Positions 3,988 through 12,014 of a stretch of DNA of 12,065 nt are shown here, piece by piece. This stretch comes from Alteromonadaceae bacterium (GTDB lineage: Bacteria > Pseudomonadota > Gammaproteobacteria > Pseudomonadales > Oleiphilaceae), in contig JABXHG010000016.1 of assembly GCA_013393545.1 (NCBI GenBank), forward strand, positions 1-12,065, written 5' to 3'. Below the pieces are notes generated by a model. That model made no database searches. It had not been told where the DNA came from and saw only the letters and a program-made list of their open reading frames with translations. The position numbers were made by a program, and so were the translations under genes. Positions within the stretch are counted from its first letter, which is position 1; each line of letters starts with the position of its first letter.

Positions 3988-5667
3988 ATGATTAGAAAAG
4001 CTGCTTTACCATTTTTATTGGCGTCTTTTTTAATGGTGTTTGCTGATACTTCTCATGCTTGGTGGGGTAAGGCTTTGACATACTGCTATAGCTCCGTCTC
4101 GGACATGTCTCGGTACTTTCCAACTGATGGAACAACTTATCAAGTTAGATCATGTGGGTCTGGCAAGCTCACAATGTATAAGTGGCATAGTACTTTACCT
4201 TATTCCGAACCAGATAATGGTTTTCCTGTTTTTAATGCTCCGATGACAGACGAACAATGCAGCTCTGAGGCGTCTACTTCTTATGATGTTACTCCGTCAC
4301 AAGCCAACGTGTTGAGTTCTGGCGGTTCTTTGCTGGGTGCTGGGGGTGCTTGTTCTGTTTCTCAATCTCCAAACGCTGATGTAGCTTTTTGTTATGGCGA
4401 CCCTATTACATGCACGATGGATGTTACTGCTGAATCAACAGGTAAAATACGTCAATACCAAGAAAATACTTCAATCGAAAAAGGTATGGGCACTTTTTCA
4501 GTTTTGGAGTTTCCCGAACCTAATTATTTAACTTCTTTAGGTGGGGCTTCTTGTACCGACCCTTCATCTTGTTTAACCATTGGTGATGAGTCTTTTATAG
4601 TTGATTGGAATAAAGCGCCGGATCATTTTGAATACGTTGATTCAACCGGCACCGTCCATTCTAAGTCTTCATCTGGCGGCGATAGCTCTGGCTCCGGCGG
4701 CGGTGGTGATGGTTCTGACGGCGATGGCTCTGGCTCCGGTGGCGGCGGTGATTCTAGCGGTAACTCCGGTGGTGGCGATACTGGCGGTGGTGACACAGGA
4801 GGCGGCGACTCTACCGACCCAACTGATCCGACTGATCCCACTGACCCAGGCGGTGACAACGATAGTGGCTCCGGTGGTGGCTCCGGTGGTGGCTCCGGTG
4901 GTGGCTCCAGTGTTCCAGATTTTGAGTTTGACGAATCGGGCATTATTGAAGCCATTCGTTCATCTGGCCAATCCAACCGCAACGCTACTGACGCTCTTTC
5001 GAACGATGTTACCGGTGCTATTTCTCAGCAAACAGAAGACTTTATTACCATTTCAAATACTGCTTCTGAAAATCTTAATCTTCAAATCGGCCATCAGACT
5101 GATGACCTGACCAATACCCTTAACGATCAGACCGGCACCTTAACCGACTCACTTGACGCACTAGGCAACACCTTCACCGATGCTCTCAAGGGCTTGGGTA
5201 GTGTGGTGGATGGCTCAGGCGACGGGGATGGGGATAGCGAAGGAGAAGGTGAAGACAGTGAAGGAAAGGGCCTGCTGGGCGGTATATCCAAACTGCTCAA
5301 CGGGATGGTCAATAAACTGGCATCAAAATTCACCGAAGACCTCGGCAGCGAAAACGAACTGTTCGATTCATCCGGCATGGATGAAACCTTGGATGGTGCA
5401 TCCGAGAAACAAGCACAGTATGGCGATGAGGTCCGTGGCCTGATGGATCAGATCGGCGATGAACAGTCGTCTAGCATCGCCGAAAAAGTCACCTCCCTTT
5501 TGCCTTCACTCCCCTCCGGCAGCTGCACCCCCATGCAGTTTGGCCCAATGGAAATTTCCTGTCGTGCGTTTACCACCATTCAGCAATGGCTGACATGGAT
5601 TGTCTATTTTTGGACGGTCGTCAGCGTGGTGGACACCTTCTTTCGCTCTGGTCAGAGGACGGCATAA
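3988..5667 (+). CDS. Minor coat / adsorption protein (gpIII-like)
   Basis: A 559-residue protein from ATG at 3988 after GAGAG. A signal peptide ends near residue 24 (DTSHA, then WWGKAL). Residues about 25-225 form an N-terminal domain with eight cysteines, the likely receptor-binding part. Residues about 226-310 are a Gly/Ser/Asp linker including TDP repeated four times (276-287) and GSGG repeats from a 12-base unit. A long helical region follows, rich in Asn, Gln, Thr and Asp (about 320-400), then an acidic Gly-rich stretch. The C-terminus has a Cys pair (GSCTPM, then ISC) and a membrane anchor (about 530-552). This N-domain/Gly-linker/C-anchor plan is that of gpIII, which binds the pilus and receptor and releases the virion. 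The first ~650 bases are visibly more AT-rich than the rest, suggesting an exchanged receptor domain. Confidence 0.85.
   Translation: MIRKAALPFLLASFLMVFADTSHAWWGKALTYCYSSVSDMSRYFPTDGTTYQVRSCGSGKLTMYKWHSTLPYSEPDNGFPVFNAPMTDEQCSSEASTSYDVTPSQANVLSSGGSLLGAGGACSVSQSPNADVAFCYGDPITCTMDVTAESTGKIRQYQENTSIEKGMGTFSVLEFPEPNYLTSLGGASCTDPSSCLTIGDESFIVDWNKAPDHFEYVDSTGTVHSKSSSGGDSSGSGGGGDGSDGDGSGSGGGGDSSGNSGGGDTGGGDTGGGDSTDPTDPTDPTDPGGDNDSGSGGGSGGGSGGGSSVPDFEFDESGIIEAIRSSGQSNRNATDALSNDVTGAISQQTEDFITISNTASENLNLQIGHQTDDLTNTLNDQTGTLTDSLDALGNTFTDALKGLGSVVDGSGDGDGDSEGEGEDSEGKGLLGGISKLLNGMVNKLASKFTEDLGSENELFDSSGMDETLDGASEKQAQYGDEVRGLMDQIGDEQSSSIAEKVTSLLPSLPSGSCTPMQFGPMEISCRAFTTIQQWLTWIVYFWTVVSVVDTFFRSGQRTA
4813..4908 (+). 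repeat. Tandem repeats encoding the adsorption-protein linker
   Basis: Positions 4813-4848 encode TDP four times in a 9-base period. Positions 4867-4908 hold three and a half exact copies of the 12-base unit GGCTCCGGTGGT, encoding Gly-Ser-Gly-Gly. The near-identity at DNA level in the second array points to recent expansion by slippage or recombination, so linker length may vary between strains. Confidence 0.85.
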
Positions 5668-6018
5668 ATGGCACTTCCTGCACTACTCGGCATGGGCGCC
5701 GTTATCGGTTTTTTCTCCCGCGCCCTCGAATGGCTCATTGCCCGTATTGCCTCACGCTTTACCAATCGCCTCGCGGGCATACTGGTCTGGACGACGCTAT
5801 ACATCACGCTTTTGGTCGCCCTTGCCGGAACGCTGGCCGCAATTATCAACGGCCTGAGCGCTTCTCTGCCGTCTGAGCTTGCCCAGGGCATCGGTGCGAT
5901 TAAGCCCACGAATTTTGAAGCCTGCATGGCCGCGATTTACAGCAGCAAAATTGCCGTGTGGGTCTTCCAACAGAAAAAACAACTGATTGATTGGGAACAA
6001 GGGAGGCCGGTTCTCTGA
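5668..6018 (+). CDS. Inner-membrane minor coat protein (gpVI-like)
   Basis: A 116-residue protein starting at the base after the adsorption-gene stop. It has hydrophobic stretches at about residues 3-20 and 38-63, and a third, weaker one around 92-100, separated by amphipathic parts. The C-terminus is polar and basic (QQKKQLIDWEQGR). In inoviruses the gene between gpIII and the Zot/gpI ATPase encodes gpVI, which caps the same end of the particle as gpIII and takes part in its release, and the size here (gpVI of M13 has 112 residues) and topology fit. Its stop overlaps the ATPase start as TGATG. Sequence identity to gpVI is not evident by eye, so the call leans on position and topology. Confidence 0.75.
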   Translation: MALPALLGMGAVIGFFSRALEWLIARIASRFTNRLAGILVWTTLYITLLVALAGTLAAIINGLSASLPSELAQGIGAIKPTNFEACMAAIYSSKIAVWVFQQKKQLIDWEQGRPVL

Positions 6019-7082
6019 TGGCTGTTTATGTCGTCACCGGCAAATTGGGCGCCGGTAAAACCCTCGTCGCCGTGGGCAAGATCAAGGACAAATTAATTCA
6101 GGGTTGCAAGGTCGCAACCAACCTGGACTTGAATCTGGATCAGCTGATTGGTGAAAAGGCCAAGCAAACTCGCTGCTTTCGCATCCCCGATAAACCCGTT
6201 CTTGCAGACCTCCAATCTATCGGTACCGGCACCGATGATTACGACGAAAACAGCAATGGCCTTTTGGTACTTGATGAATGCGGCACTTGGTTTAATGCCC
6301 GCTCCTGGAATGACAAAAGTCGCCAAGACGTAATTAACTGGTTCTTGCACGCCCGAAAATTGGGCTGGGACATTATTTTTCTCATTCAAGACTTGTCGAT
6401 CATGGACAAGCAAGCCCGTGTGGCCCTCGCTGAGCACGTGGTGTATTGCCGCCGCCTGGATCGCGTCACCGTTCCCTTTATCGGTGCGCTTTACTCCCTG
6501 TTCATGGGCAAAAAGATACCGTTGCCGAAAGTGCATCTGGGCATTGTCAAATACGGTGACTCCCCGCAAAGCCTTACCGTGGAACGCTGGACCTACACCG
6601 GCCGCGCGCTCTACCCCGCTTACGACACCAAGCAGGCCTTTTCTGACAACTATGCCCACGGCACTTACTCCTTGCTGCCGCCTTGGCTCACCCACGGCAG
6701 GTGTCGTGTACCGCGTGACGCGAGGTTCTATATGAAAATGACCCACATCTACTGGAAGCGTTTCAACCGCCCTTTTCTGGCTGTTGCATCTTTTGTGCTC
6801 GGCTGCTTCCTGACGGTTTCTGCCTTGGTAGTGGACCGCGTTAACGCCCGATCGCCAGACGACGTTCCTGCCGCTGCACCGCTTGAGCTGCCCGATTTCA
6901 GTACCAGCCGTATCGCCAGCTTTAGCCAGTTTGGCGAGCGCATCACTTATCGCCTCATTGACCGTGACCACCAGTCCCTAACCACCGACGATCTCGCCCG
7001 CCAAGGCTTTCGCATCGTCCCTGTTAGCGCCTGTCTTGTTCGCATAGAAAATGGAGTAACCCATGCTGAAATTCGCTGCTAA
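6018..7082 (+). CDS. zot: Zot/gpI-type virion morphogenesis ATPase
   Basis: The protein has 354 residues from ATG at 6018, with GGGAGG upstream; a start at 5991 would lie inside gpVI. The N-terminal P-loop domain has Walker A GKLGAGKT (residues 8-15) and Walker B GLLVLDE (81-87), followed by CGTWFNAR, as in zonular-occludens-toxin (Zot) family proteins. DIIFLIQD (118-125) is the usual following strand. RFYMKMTHIYWKRFNRPF leads into one membrane span at about 253-272, leaving a periplasmic tail of about 80 residues. In inoviruses this ATPase drives replacement of SSB by coat protein and extrusion through the outer-membrane channel. Its 3' end overlaps the secretin gene by 20 bases, consistent with the two working together. 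The Zot name reflects family only; toxicity is not implied. Confidence 0.92.
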   Translation: MAVYVVTGKLGAGKTLVAVGKIKDKLIQGCKVATNLDLNLDQLIGEKAKQTRCFRIPDKPVLADLQSIGTGTDDYDENSNGLLVLDECGTWFNARSWNDKSRQDVINWFLHARKLGWDIIFLIQDLSIMDKQARVALAEHVVYCRRLDRVTVPFIGALYSLFMGKKIPLPKVHLGIVKYGDSPQSLTVERWTYTGRALYPAYDTKQAFSDNYAHGTYSLLPPWLTHGRCRVPRDARFYMKMTHIYWKRFNRPFLAVASFVLGCFLTVSALVVDRVNARSPDDVPAAAPLELPDFSTSRIASFSQFGERITYRLIDRDHQSLTTDDLARQGFRIVPVSACLVRIENGVTHAEIRC

Positions 7083-8448
7083 TACCATTGCCGGGATCAC
7101 TTTTGCCACCTTGACGATCACTGCTCACGCTATGCCTGTGAAAATGCAGGACACCGATATTCGGGACTTCGTGCGCTGGTATGTCGAGCAAACCGCTACC
7201 CCGTTGGCCATTCATCCCACCGCCACCGGCACACTGACGGTATACGCTCCTGATGTGCCGGATCACCAGCTGGATGAGTTCTTTCAAGGCGTCTTGAACT
7301 CGCACGGCTACACCATCCTCCCTGGCAACCCGCCGACCGTTGCACCGGCCACCACTACGCCATCAGCCCAGTCCGATCCTGTCGCCACGGTTGCCAGCTC
7401 GCCCACGCGCACTCCACCGCCAGCTCCCCAAGCCACACACCTGTTCTCCTTCAACAACGTGCGCGCTGACGATATCGCGCCACTGGTCACCAATTTTCTG
7501 ACACAGAACACCCAGGACGCCGTCGCCCTGCCGCGTGTTCAAGTCCTGCATGCCTCTAATGCCATCCTTGCCAAAGGGCCGGAGAAGCAGCTTGAACAGC
7601 TTCAACAGTTCATCCCCCAAGTGGACGTCGCCCACCCTCAATTGCTGATTCAGGCGGTCATTTTTGAAACCACGGATGGAGATACCTTCGATCTTGGCGT
7701 CTCGCTTGGCCGCGCCACCGGTAGCGGCGTCGCCGGTGGCTTCAACACCGCCAATCTAGGGATGTCGCTGGCATCGTCCGGTGGCACGTTCGGGATCTTC
7801 GACGGTAATGTACTAGCCTTTGCCATCAATGCCTTACAGCGCGATTCAAGCTCTAACGTGCTATCTACTCCGCAAATTCTTACCCTTTCCGGTAAACGTG
7901 GCACGATTTCTATTGGTCAGAATGTGCCGTTTGTCACTGGCCGTGTGACAGGGGAATCAGCGGACGTTAACAGCCCCTTTCAAACCATCGAGCGCCGCGA
8001 TGTAGGTATACGCTTGAACGTCCTGCCTGTGGTCACTGCCTCCGGTCTGGTGATCATGGATATCACCACGTCCGCCGACTCGCTCACTGACTCTCTTTTA
8101 GCCTCCGACATCATCACCAACCAGCGCCAAATCAATACCACCGTACAAATTCGCTCCGGCCAAACCCTGCTTTTAGGCGGCCTATCGTCACAGGACGATC
8201 GCTCACAGGTCTCCGGCGTTCCTGGCCTCTCCAGCGTCCCCGTTGCCGGACGTCTCTTCCAGAACGAATCCAGCTCAACCCAACGCACAAACCTCCACGT
8301 CCTTCTCCAGGCCACCGTGCTACCCCGTTACGACGCTACCCAAACCGCCGCGACCCACGATCAAACCGGCTCAACCACAGCCAATTTCGTGGCCATGAAC
8401 TGGCGGCAAGCGGTCGAGACCACCCCTGTAACACGTCTCGCAGAGTGA
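7063..8448 (+). CDS. Phage secretin, outer-membrane extrusion channel (gpIV-like)
   Basis: The protein has 461 residues from ATG at 7063, with GGAG upstream inside the ATPase gene. A signal peptide ends near residue 23 (TITAHA). An N0-like domain follows (about 26-88: MQDTDIRDFVRWYVEQTATP), then a Pro/Thr/Ser linker (89-125), then an N1-like domain (126-190). The secretin core contains SSNVLSTPQILTLSGKRG and NVPFVTG (about 263-293), then QTLLLGGL and VPGLSSVPVAGRLF (386-399), the latter a secretin hallmark. Secretins form multimeric gated channels in the outer membrane; here the channel would let virions leave without lysis. There is no lipoprotein box. A polar tail of about 40 residues follows the core. 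As I recall, Pf1-type phages lack their own secretin, so its presence in a Pf1-like gene order is notable. Confidence 0.93.
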   Translation: MLKFAANTIAGITFATLTITAHAMPVKMQDTDIRDFVRWYVEQTATPLAIHPTATGTLTVYAPDVPDHQLDEFFQGVLNSHGYTILPGNPPTVAPATTTPSAQSDPVATVASSPTRTPPPAPQATHLFSFNNVRADDIAPLVTNFLTQNTQDAVALPRVQVLHASNAILAKGPEKQLEQLQQFIPQVDVAHPQLLIQAVIFETTDGDTFDLGVSLGRATGSGVAGGFNTANLGMSLASSGGTFGIFDGNVLAFAINALQRDSSSNVLSTPQILTLSGKRGTISIGQNVPFVTGRVTGESADVNSPFQTIERRDVGIRLNVLPVVTASGLVIMDITTSADSLTDSLLASDIITNQRQINTTVQIRSGQTLLLGGLSSQDDRSQVSGVPGLSSVPVAGRLFQNESSSTQRTNLHVLLQATVLPRYDATQTAATHDQTGSTTANFVAMNWRQAVETTPVTRLAE

Positions 8449-8514
8449 CAACGAAACCCGTTAAAGCAGCTCGCTACAGCACACAACAGCATTTAAAAAT
8501 TTAAGGGAAAGGTC

Positions 8515-9807
8515 ATGGAGCGTTGGAACCGTTATTCGATTGCCTCACTGGAAAAAGGCGAGCAAGACCCGTTTGGAAAGCTCTTGATCAGCTCCGCTGG
8601 TCAACGTGAGCTTGACGACATTCGCTTACTGAACGCCGGTGTGGATACCGTACGTCAGCTGTATCAAGGCAAACCCTGTCTGAGCCAGTTTGATGAAATC
8701 ATCACGGTCTATAACGAAGGCCAGGGAGCTACCATGCAGCTATTCGACGTTACATGGTCAGTCGGTGCCGGCGCAGCCGGTTCAGGCTTCCGCTACCGTC
8801 TCCAAAACAACGAACTGGGCGTGATCGTGTTCTTTCAGGCACGGCATACCAAAACCGAGAACATCGGCACTCATCTGAAAATTGAGCTTTCCCCCCACTT
8901 CATCCAGGAGCGAAGCCCGCAGGAGTGTCAGGACTTCATGTACAACATTGCGGCTCATATGCTCGCCCATGTTGAACCGGCAGGCTGTGCCATTCATCTC
9001 GCGCTGGACGTACAGGGCTGGGAACCTCCCAGCGACTTTATGCAGCGCTTTGTGACCCGTTCCAAAAAAATCATGCGGATCGACGGCATCGACGAATTGG
9101 AGTTTTCCCACAGCACGATTGCCACCACCTATGGCCGCGGTGAAACCTATATGTTCGGTACAGCGGGGGCGCTCCAATGTGCCATCTACAACAAGACGCT
9201 CGAAGCCAAACACCGCGATAAAATGCACTTTTGGGAAGGCATCTGGCAGCACGCCGTGGCTGACGATCTCAGCCCTGCCTATGACCCCGAGGAAACCGTG
9301 TGGCGTCTCGAACTGCGCTTCCATCAATCGGTACTGCGTGAATACGCACAGGGCATCCCCTGCAACGTCGATACCGGCGAAGTGCTGGACGCCTCTCACG
9401 GCTTCAACCGTTTCATTGACGTGGTACCGCACCTCTCCGGCCTCTGGCGTACTGCCATGCAATCTTACCGCCTGGATACCCGCCGCAACCTGATTGATCC
9501 CGCTTGGCAAGTCATGCAGGAAGACGCCCGCTTTTACTGTCATGAACCCTCGTTCATGTACAAACGTGCCCGCAAGGCTCCTGGCCTGGGCAACGAAAAA
9601 AACGTCACGCTGGCCTTTGGCAACCTTATCAGTATCTATGCCCGTCAAGGCTTCCGAACCCATGAAGCAGTGCGTTTCCTTCAACGCTCTGGCATGTGGG
9701 AAGACCTGGCTGAATATTACCGGCGCCGTGGTGTCGATTCAGGCCAATTCAGACAGATCGTGGAGCAAAAATTGATAGAGCGACGACTGGTAGGGAAGGC
9801 AGCCTAA
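8515..9807 (+). CDS. Phage replication initiation protein (rolling-circle Rep)
   Basis: A 430-residue protein from ATG at 8515 after AAGGGAAAGG. It reads like the large replication initiators of Pf1-type inoviruses: residues 160-168 (IHLALDVQG) form a strand typical of the nickase core, 221-240 contain AIYNKTLEAKHRDK, and 262-277 contain VWRLELRFHQSVLREY, both patterns seen in Rep_trans/inovirus Rep proteins. The enzyme nicks the double-stranded form at the plus origin and starts rolling-circle synthesis. The catalytic tyrosine cannot be chosen with confidence among several. It follows the secretin after a 66-base gap and is joined to the integrase by a TAATG overlap. Placement of rep directly before the integrase repeats the order of Pf4 (PA0727-PA0728), from memory. 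Confidence 0.8.
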   Translation: MERWNRYSIASLEKGEQDPFGKLLISSAGQRELDDIRLLNAGVDTVRQLYQGKPCLSQFDEIITVYNEGQGATMQLFDVTWSVGAGAAGSGFRYRLQNNELGVIVFFQARHTKTENIGTHLKIELSPHFIQERSPQECQDFMYNIAAHMLAHVEPAGCAIHLALDVQGWEPPSDFMQRFVTRSKKIMRIDGIDELEFSHSTIATTYGRGETYMFGTAGALQCAIYNKTLEAKHRDKMHFWEGIWQHAVADDLSPAYDPEETVWRLELRFHQSVLREYAQGIPCNVDTGEVLDASHGFNRFIDVVPHLSGLWRTAMQSYRLDTRRNLIDPAWQVMQEDARFYCHEPSFMYKRARKAPGLGNEKNVTLAFGNLISIYARQGFRTHEAVRFLQRSGMWEDLAEYYRRRGVDSGQFRQIVEQKLIERRLVGKAA

Positions 9808-10796
9808 TGAGCATCAAGAAAGTCAAAACCGGCTGGAAAGTGGACATAATGCCTGAAGGCCGATACGGGAAACGTGTCCGGAAAATACTCCCTACCCAAG
9901 CCGCAGCGAAGCGCTTTGAAGGCAAGGTACTAGCCAAGGCTGCAACGGGAGAAAGTTACGCTGCCCCTAAAAGGGATCGTCGCACGCTGAAAGACCTGAT
10001 CAAGCTATGGTATGACTATCACGGTCGCTCACTGAAAGACGGCAAGCGTCGTTATTCGCAGCTCAATAACCTGGCCAATCTCATGGGCAACCCCACAGCG
10101 GCCACAATCACCCCCGTGGATGCCTCTGAATTACGCCAGAAACGCCTGCAATCGGGTATCACACCCAATACGGCCAACCATGATCACGCTCATTTACGGG
10201 CAGTGTTCAACCAGCTCATACGGTTGGGGGAATGGAGCAAAGCCAACCCCTTCGCCAAAATGCAGCCGTTGCGCCTGGATGAAAAGGAACTCACCTATCT
10301 GGCCGATGAAGAATTGCACCAACTTATTAATGTCCTTGAGCAGTCCAATAACCCAGACGTTGCGCTTATTACCCGCCTCTGTCTTGCCACCGGTGCCCGT
10401 TGGAGCGAAGCCCAGACCCTAAGAGCGGAAATGCTGAGAAATGGCCGTGTCACCTTCACCGGTACCAAAAACGGTCGAAACCGCACCATACCGCTTCATG
10501 AAGCGCTTTATAAAGCTATCACCCAGCATGGACCACGGATCGGGAGGGTCTTCCGCACTAACGCCTATAAAGCATTCTCCGCTGCGGTGATAGAGGCAGG
10601 AATACAGCTCCCCAGGGGGCAGAGAACCCACGTTCTCCGTCACACGTTCGCAAGCCACTTCATGATGAACGGCGGTGACATGCTCACCTTGCAGAAAATT
10701 CTTGGTCACCAAACCATCACCATGACCATGCGTTACGCACACCTGTCACCCGACCATTTAGCCGATGCCATCAAGTATGCGCCAAGGCTCTGCTGA
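9807..10796 (+). CDS. int: Tyrosine recombinase, phage integrase
   Basis: The protein has 329 residues starting inside the rep stop (TAATG). An N-terminal arm-binding part is followed by a core-binding SAM-like domain (about 58-150) and a C-terminal catalytic domain with the complete active site: R198 (ATGARWSE), K221 (GTKNGRNRTIPL), H275 and R278 (HVLRHTFASHF), H301 (ILGHQ) and the nucleophile Y310 (MRYAHLSP). All six residues are present, so it looks functional. It catalyses site-specific insertion and excision. Its 3' end is 75 bases from the 3' end of tRNA-Leu, the usual relation between such integrases and their attachment site. Translational linkage to rep suggests it is expressed with the phage operon. 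Confidence 0.93.
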   Translation: MSIKKVKTGWKVDIMPEGRYGKRVRKILPTQAAAKRFEGKVLAKAATGESYAAPKRDRRTLKDLIKLWYDYHGRSLKDGKRRYSQLNNLANLMGNPTAATITPVDASELRQKRLQSGITPNTANHDHAHLRAVFNQLIRLGEWSKANPFAKMQPLRLDEKELTYLADEELHQLINVLEQSNNPDVALITRLCLATGARWSEAQTLRAEMLRNGRVTFTGTKNGRNRTIPLHEALYKAITQHGPRIGRVFRTNAYKAFSAAVIEAGIQLPRGQRTHVLRHTFASHFMMNGGDMLTLQKILGHQTITMTMRYAHLSPDHLADAIKYAPRLC

Positions 10797-10812
10797 CACT
10801 TTGTTGACACTT
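10794..10812 (+). repeat. Direct repeat TGACACTT at the integrase stop
   Basis: TGACACTT occurs at 10794-10801, overlapping the integrase stop codon, and again at 10805-10812, one helical turn (11 bases) apart. Phased short direct repeats at an integrase end next to a tRNA fit arm-type integrase or excisionase sites. A perfect small inverted repeat, TTCTGG and CCAGAA around AAGG, follows at 10811-10826. Function is inferred. Confidence 0.45.
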
Positions 10813-10832
10813 CTGGAAGGCCAGAAACAATA

Positions 10833-10861
10833 AAGGGCCTAGCGTTGTAAGCTAAGCCCTT
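10833..10861 (-). terminator. Terminator of tRNA-Leu
   Basis: On the minus strand AAGGGCTTAGC and GCTAGGCCCTT form an 11-bp stem (one U-G pair) with a seven-base loop, followed by a T-rich stretch. It lies just downstream of the tRNA 3' end. If the phage inserted in the tRNA 3' end, the terminator was supplied by the phage and keeps the tRNA transcript from running into the prophage. On the plus strand the stem has a C-A mismatch and no T run. Confidence 0.7.
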
Positions 10862-10871
10862 GATATATAAG

Positions 10872-10956
10872 TGGTGCCGGTGGCCGGACTCGAACCGGCA
10901 CGCCCGAAGGCGGCGGATTTTGAATCCACTGCGTCTACCAATTCCACCACACCGGC
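10872..10956 (-). tRNA. tRNA-Leu (anticodon CAA)
   Basis: An 85-nt class II tRNA. Acceptor GCCGGTG pairs with CACCGGC, followed by A and an encoded CCA. The D-arm contains TTGGTAGACGC; the anticodon loop TTCAAAA gives CAA between GTGGA and TCCGC; a variable arm with a CTTCGG turn and a T-arm with GGTTCGAGTCC complete it. It decodes UUG. Its 3' end faces the integrase, which makes it the probable attachment site; the equivalent E. coli gene leuX is a known integration hotspot. The whole gene is intact on the integrase side. Confidence 0.96.
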
Positions 10957-10967
10957 AACAGGCGCGC

Positions 10968-10995
10968 ATTATACGCCATCATCCTTTTACGTCAA
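10968..10995 (-). promoter_or_regulatory. Promoter of tRNA-Leu
   Basis: On the minus strand TTGACG (10990-10995) and TATAAT (10968-10973) are 16 bases apart, ending 11 bases before the mature tRNA 5' end. The bases after the -10 element are GCGCGCC, a GC-rich discriminator typical of stable-RNA promoters under stringent control. A very clear sigma-70 promoter. Confidence 0.85.
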
Positions 10996-11096
10996 TTGTA
11001 ACGCCTGACTTTATCGCGCCGAGGCGCTATCCTAGGCGCCCGGTTTTTACCAAACCCTGCTTTTCATTCCCCTTTGACTGAACCACGAGCCTTGCC

Positions 11097-12014
11097 ATGC
11101 AGCGTGCCGACTTTGCCTACGAGCTACCCGAAGAGCTGATTGCCCGCTACCCGTCGGAACAGCGCAGCGACTGCCGCCTACTGTGCGTTGACGGCGAGAA
11201 CGGCCAAATGGCTCACCGCCGCTTTCCCGACCTGTTGGAGCTTCTGGAACCCGGCGCCCTGGTTGTGTTCAACGATACCCGGGTGATTCCCGCCCGGCTT
11301 CACGGGCACAAGGCCAGCGGCGGCCGTGTGGAAATGCTACTGGAACGCCCGCTGGACGCCTACCGAGGTCTGGCCCACCTGCGTGCCAGCAAATCGCCCA
11401 AGCCCGGCACCGAGATCATCTTCGAGGGCGATATTCACGCCGTGGTAGAGGCGCGCCACGAAGCGCTGTTCGAGCTGCGCTTTCTCGGCGAGACGCCGAT
11501 GATTGCCCTGCTGGAGCGCCACGGCCATATGCCGCTGCCGCCTTACATCACCCGGGACGACGAACTCAGCGACCGCGAGCGCTATCAGACCGTCTACGCC
11601 CGCCGCGACGGTGCGGTCGCCGCCCCTACTGCCGGGCTACATTTTGACCGTCCGCTGCTGGATGCGCTGGCGGAGAAAGGCGTGGAAAGCGCCCTTGTCA
11701 CCCCCCACGTCGGTGCCGGCACCTTTCAGCCGGTACGCGCAGACGACATTCGCGACCACCACATGCACAGCGAATGGGTCGACGTGGATGAAGACACCTG
11801 CCGCAAGGTGCGTGCTGCCAAGGCTGCCGGCAAACGCGTTATCGCCGTGGGCACCACCGCCGTGCGCTGCCTGGAAAGCGCCAGCGGCCAACGCTCTGAT
11901 AGTCCAGACGCGGCCGGCGGTATCGCCCCGTATCGCGGCCCATGTACGAGAAAAAGTACCGGGAGATGTGCCATGACCAGGACAATTTCGTTTCCATCAA
12001 CGACATTCGCCTGA
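11097..12014 (+). CDS. queA: QueA, tRNA ribosyltransferase-isomerase, C-terminus lost
   Basis: QueA transfers and rearranges the ribosyl part of S-adenosylmethionine onto preQ1 in tRNA, making epoxyqueuosine. The N-terminus [19 protein letters not shown] and the blocks [44 protein letters not shown] and [19 protein letters not shown] are diagnostic. Homology holds to about residue 281 (APYRG, near 11939). The expected continuation (a D-x-D-IFIYPG strand, then the TNFHLPESTL block) is absent; 24 unrelated residues lead to a stop at 12012-12014. The family is about 350 residues (356 in E. coli), so roughly 75 are missing and activity is doubtful. Either an insertion or rearrangement broke the gene, or the assembly joined two loci here. 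The start is clear; no strong ribosome site or promoter is seen upstream. In many gammaproteobacteria tgt would follow. Confidence 0.88.
   Translation: MQRADFAYELPEELIARYPSEQRSDCRLLCVDGENGQMAHRRFPDLLELLEPGALVVFNDTRVIPARLHGHKASGGRVEMLLERPLDAYRGLAHLRASKSPKPGTEIIFEGDIHAVVEARHEALFELRFLGETPMIALLERHGHMPLPPYITRDDELSDRERYQTVYARRDGAVAAPTAGLHFDRPLLDALAEKGVESALVTPHVGAGTFQPVRADDIRDHHMHSEWVDVDEDTCRKVRAAKAAGKRVIAVGTTAVRCLESASGQRSDSPDAAGGIAPYRGPCTRKSTGRCAMTRTISFPSTTFA

Noticed and set aside
4660..4910. Short repeats considered as a CRISPR array
   Set aside because: The repeats are in-frame codon repeats (GSGG, TDP) without spacers; they are a protein linker.
4601..5110. Open frames on both strands over the Gly-linker region, including a Pro/Ser-rich minus-strand one at 4623-4982
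   Set aside because: Low-complexity repeats lack stops in several frames; only the frame continuous with the signal peptide and anchor is credible.
6093..6971. 292-residue minus-strand open frame inside the ATPase gene
   Set aside because: It is antisense to a gene with clear Walker motifs, its protein has no recognisable features, and it has no ribosome site. It is a codon-bias shadow.
8782..9684. 300-residue minus-strand open frame inside rep
   Set aside because: It lies fully antisense to a well-supported Rep, with atypical composition. Shadow.
10860..11081. 73-residue plus-strand frame across the tRNA
   Set aside because: Translation of the tRNA antisense strand gives a familiar spurious Arg/Pro-rich peptide; the tRNA explains the sequence.
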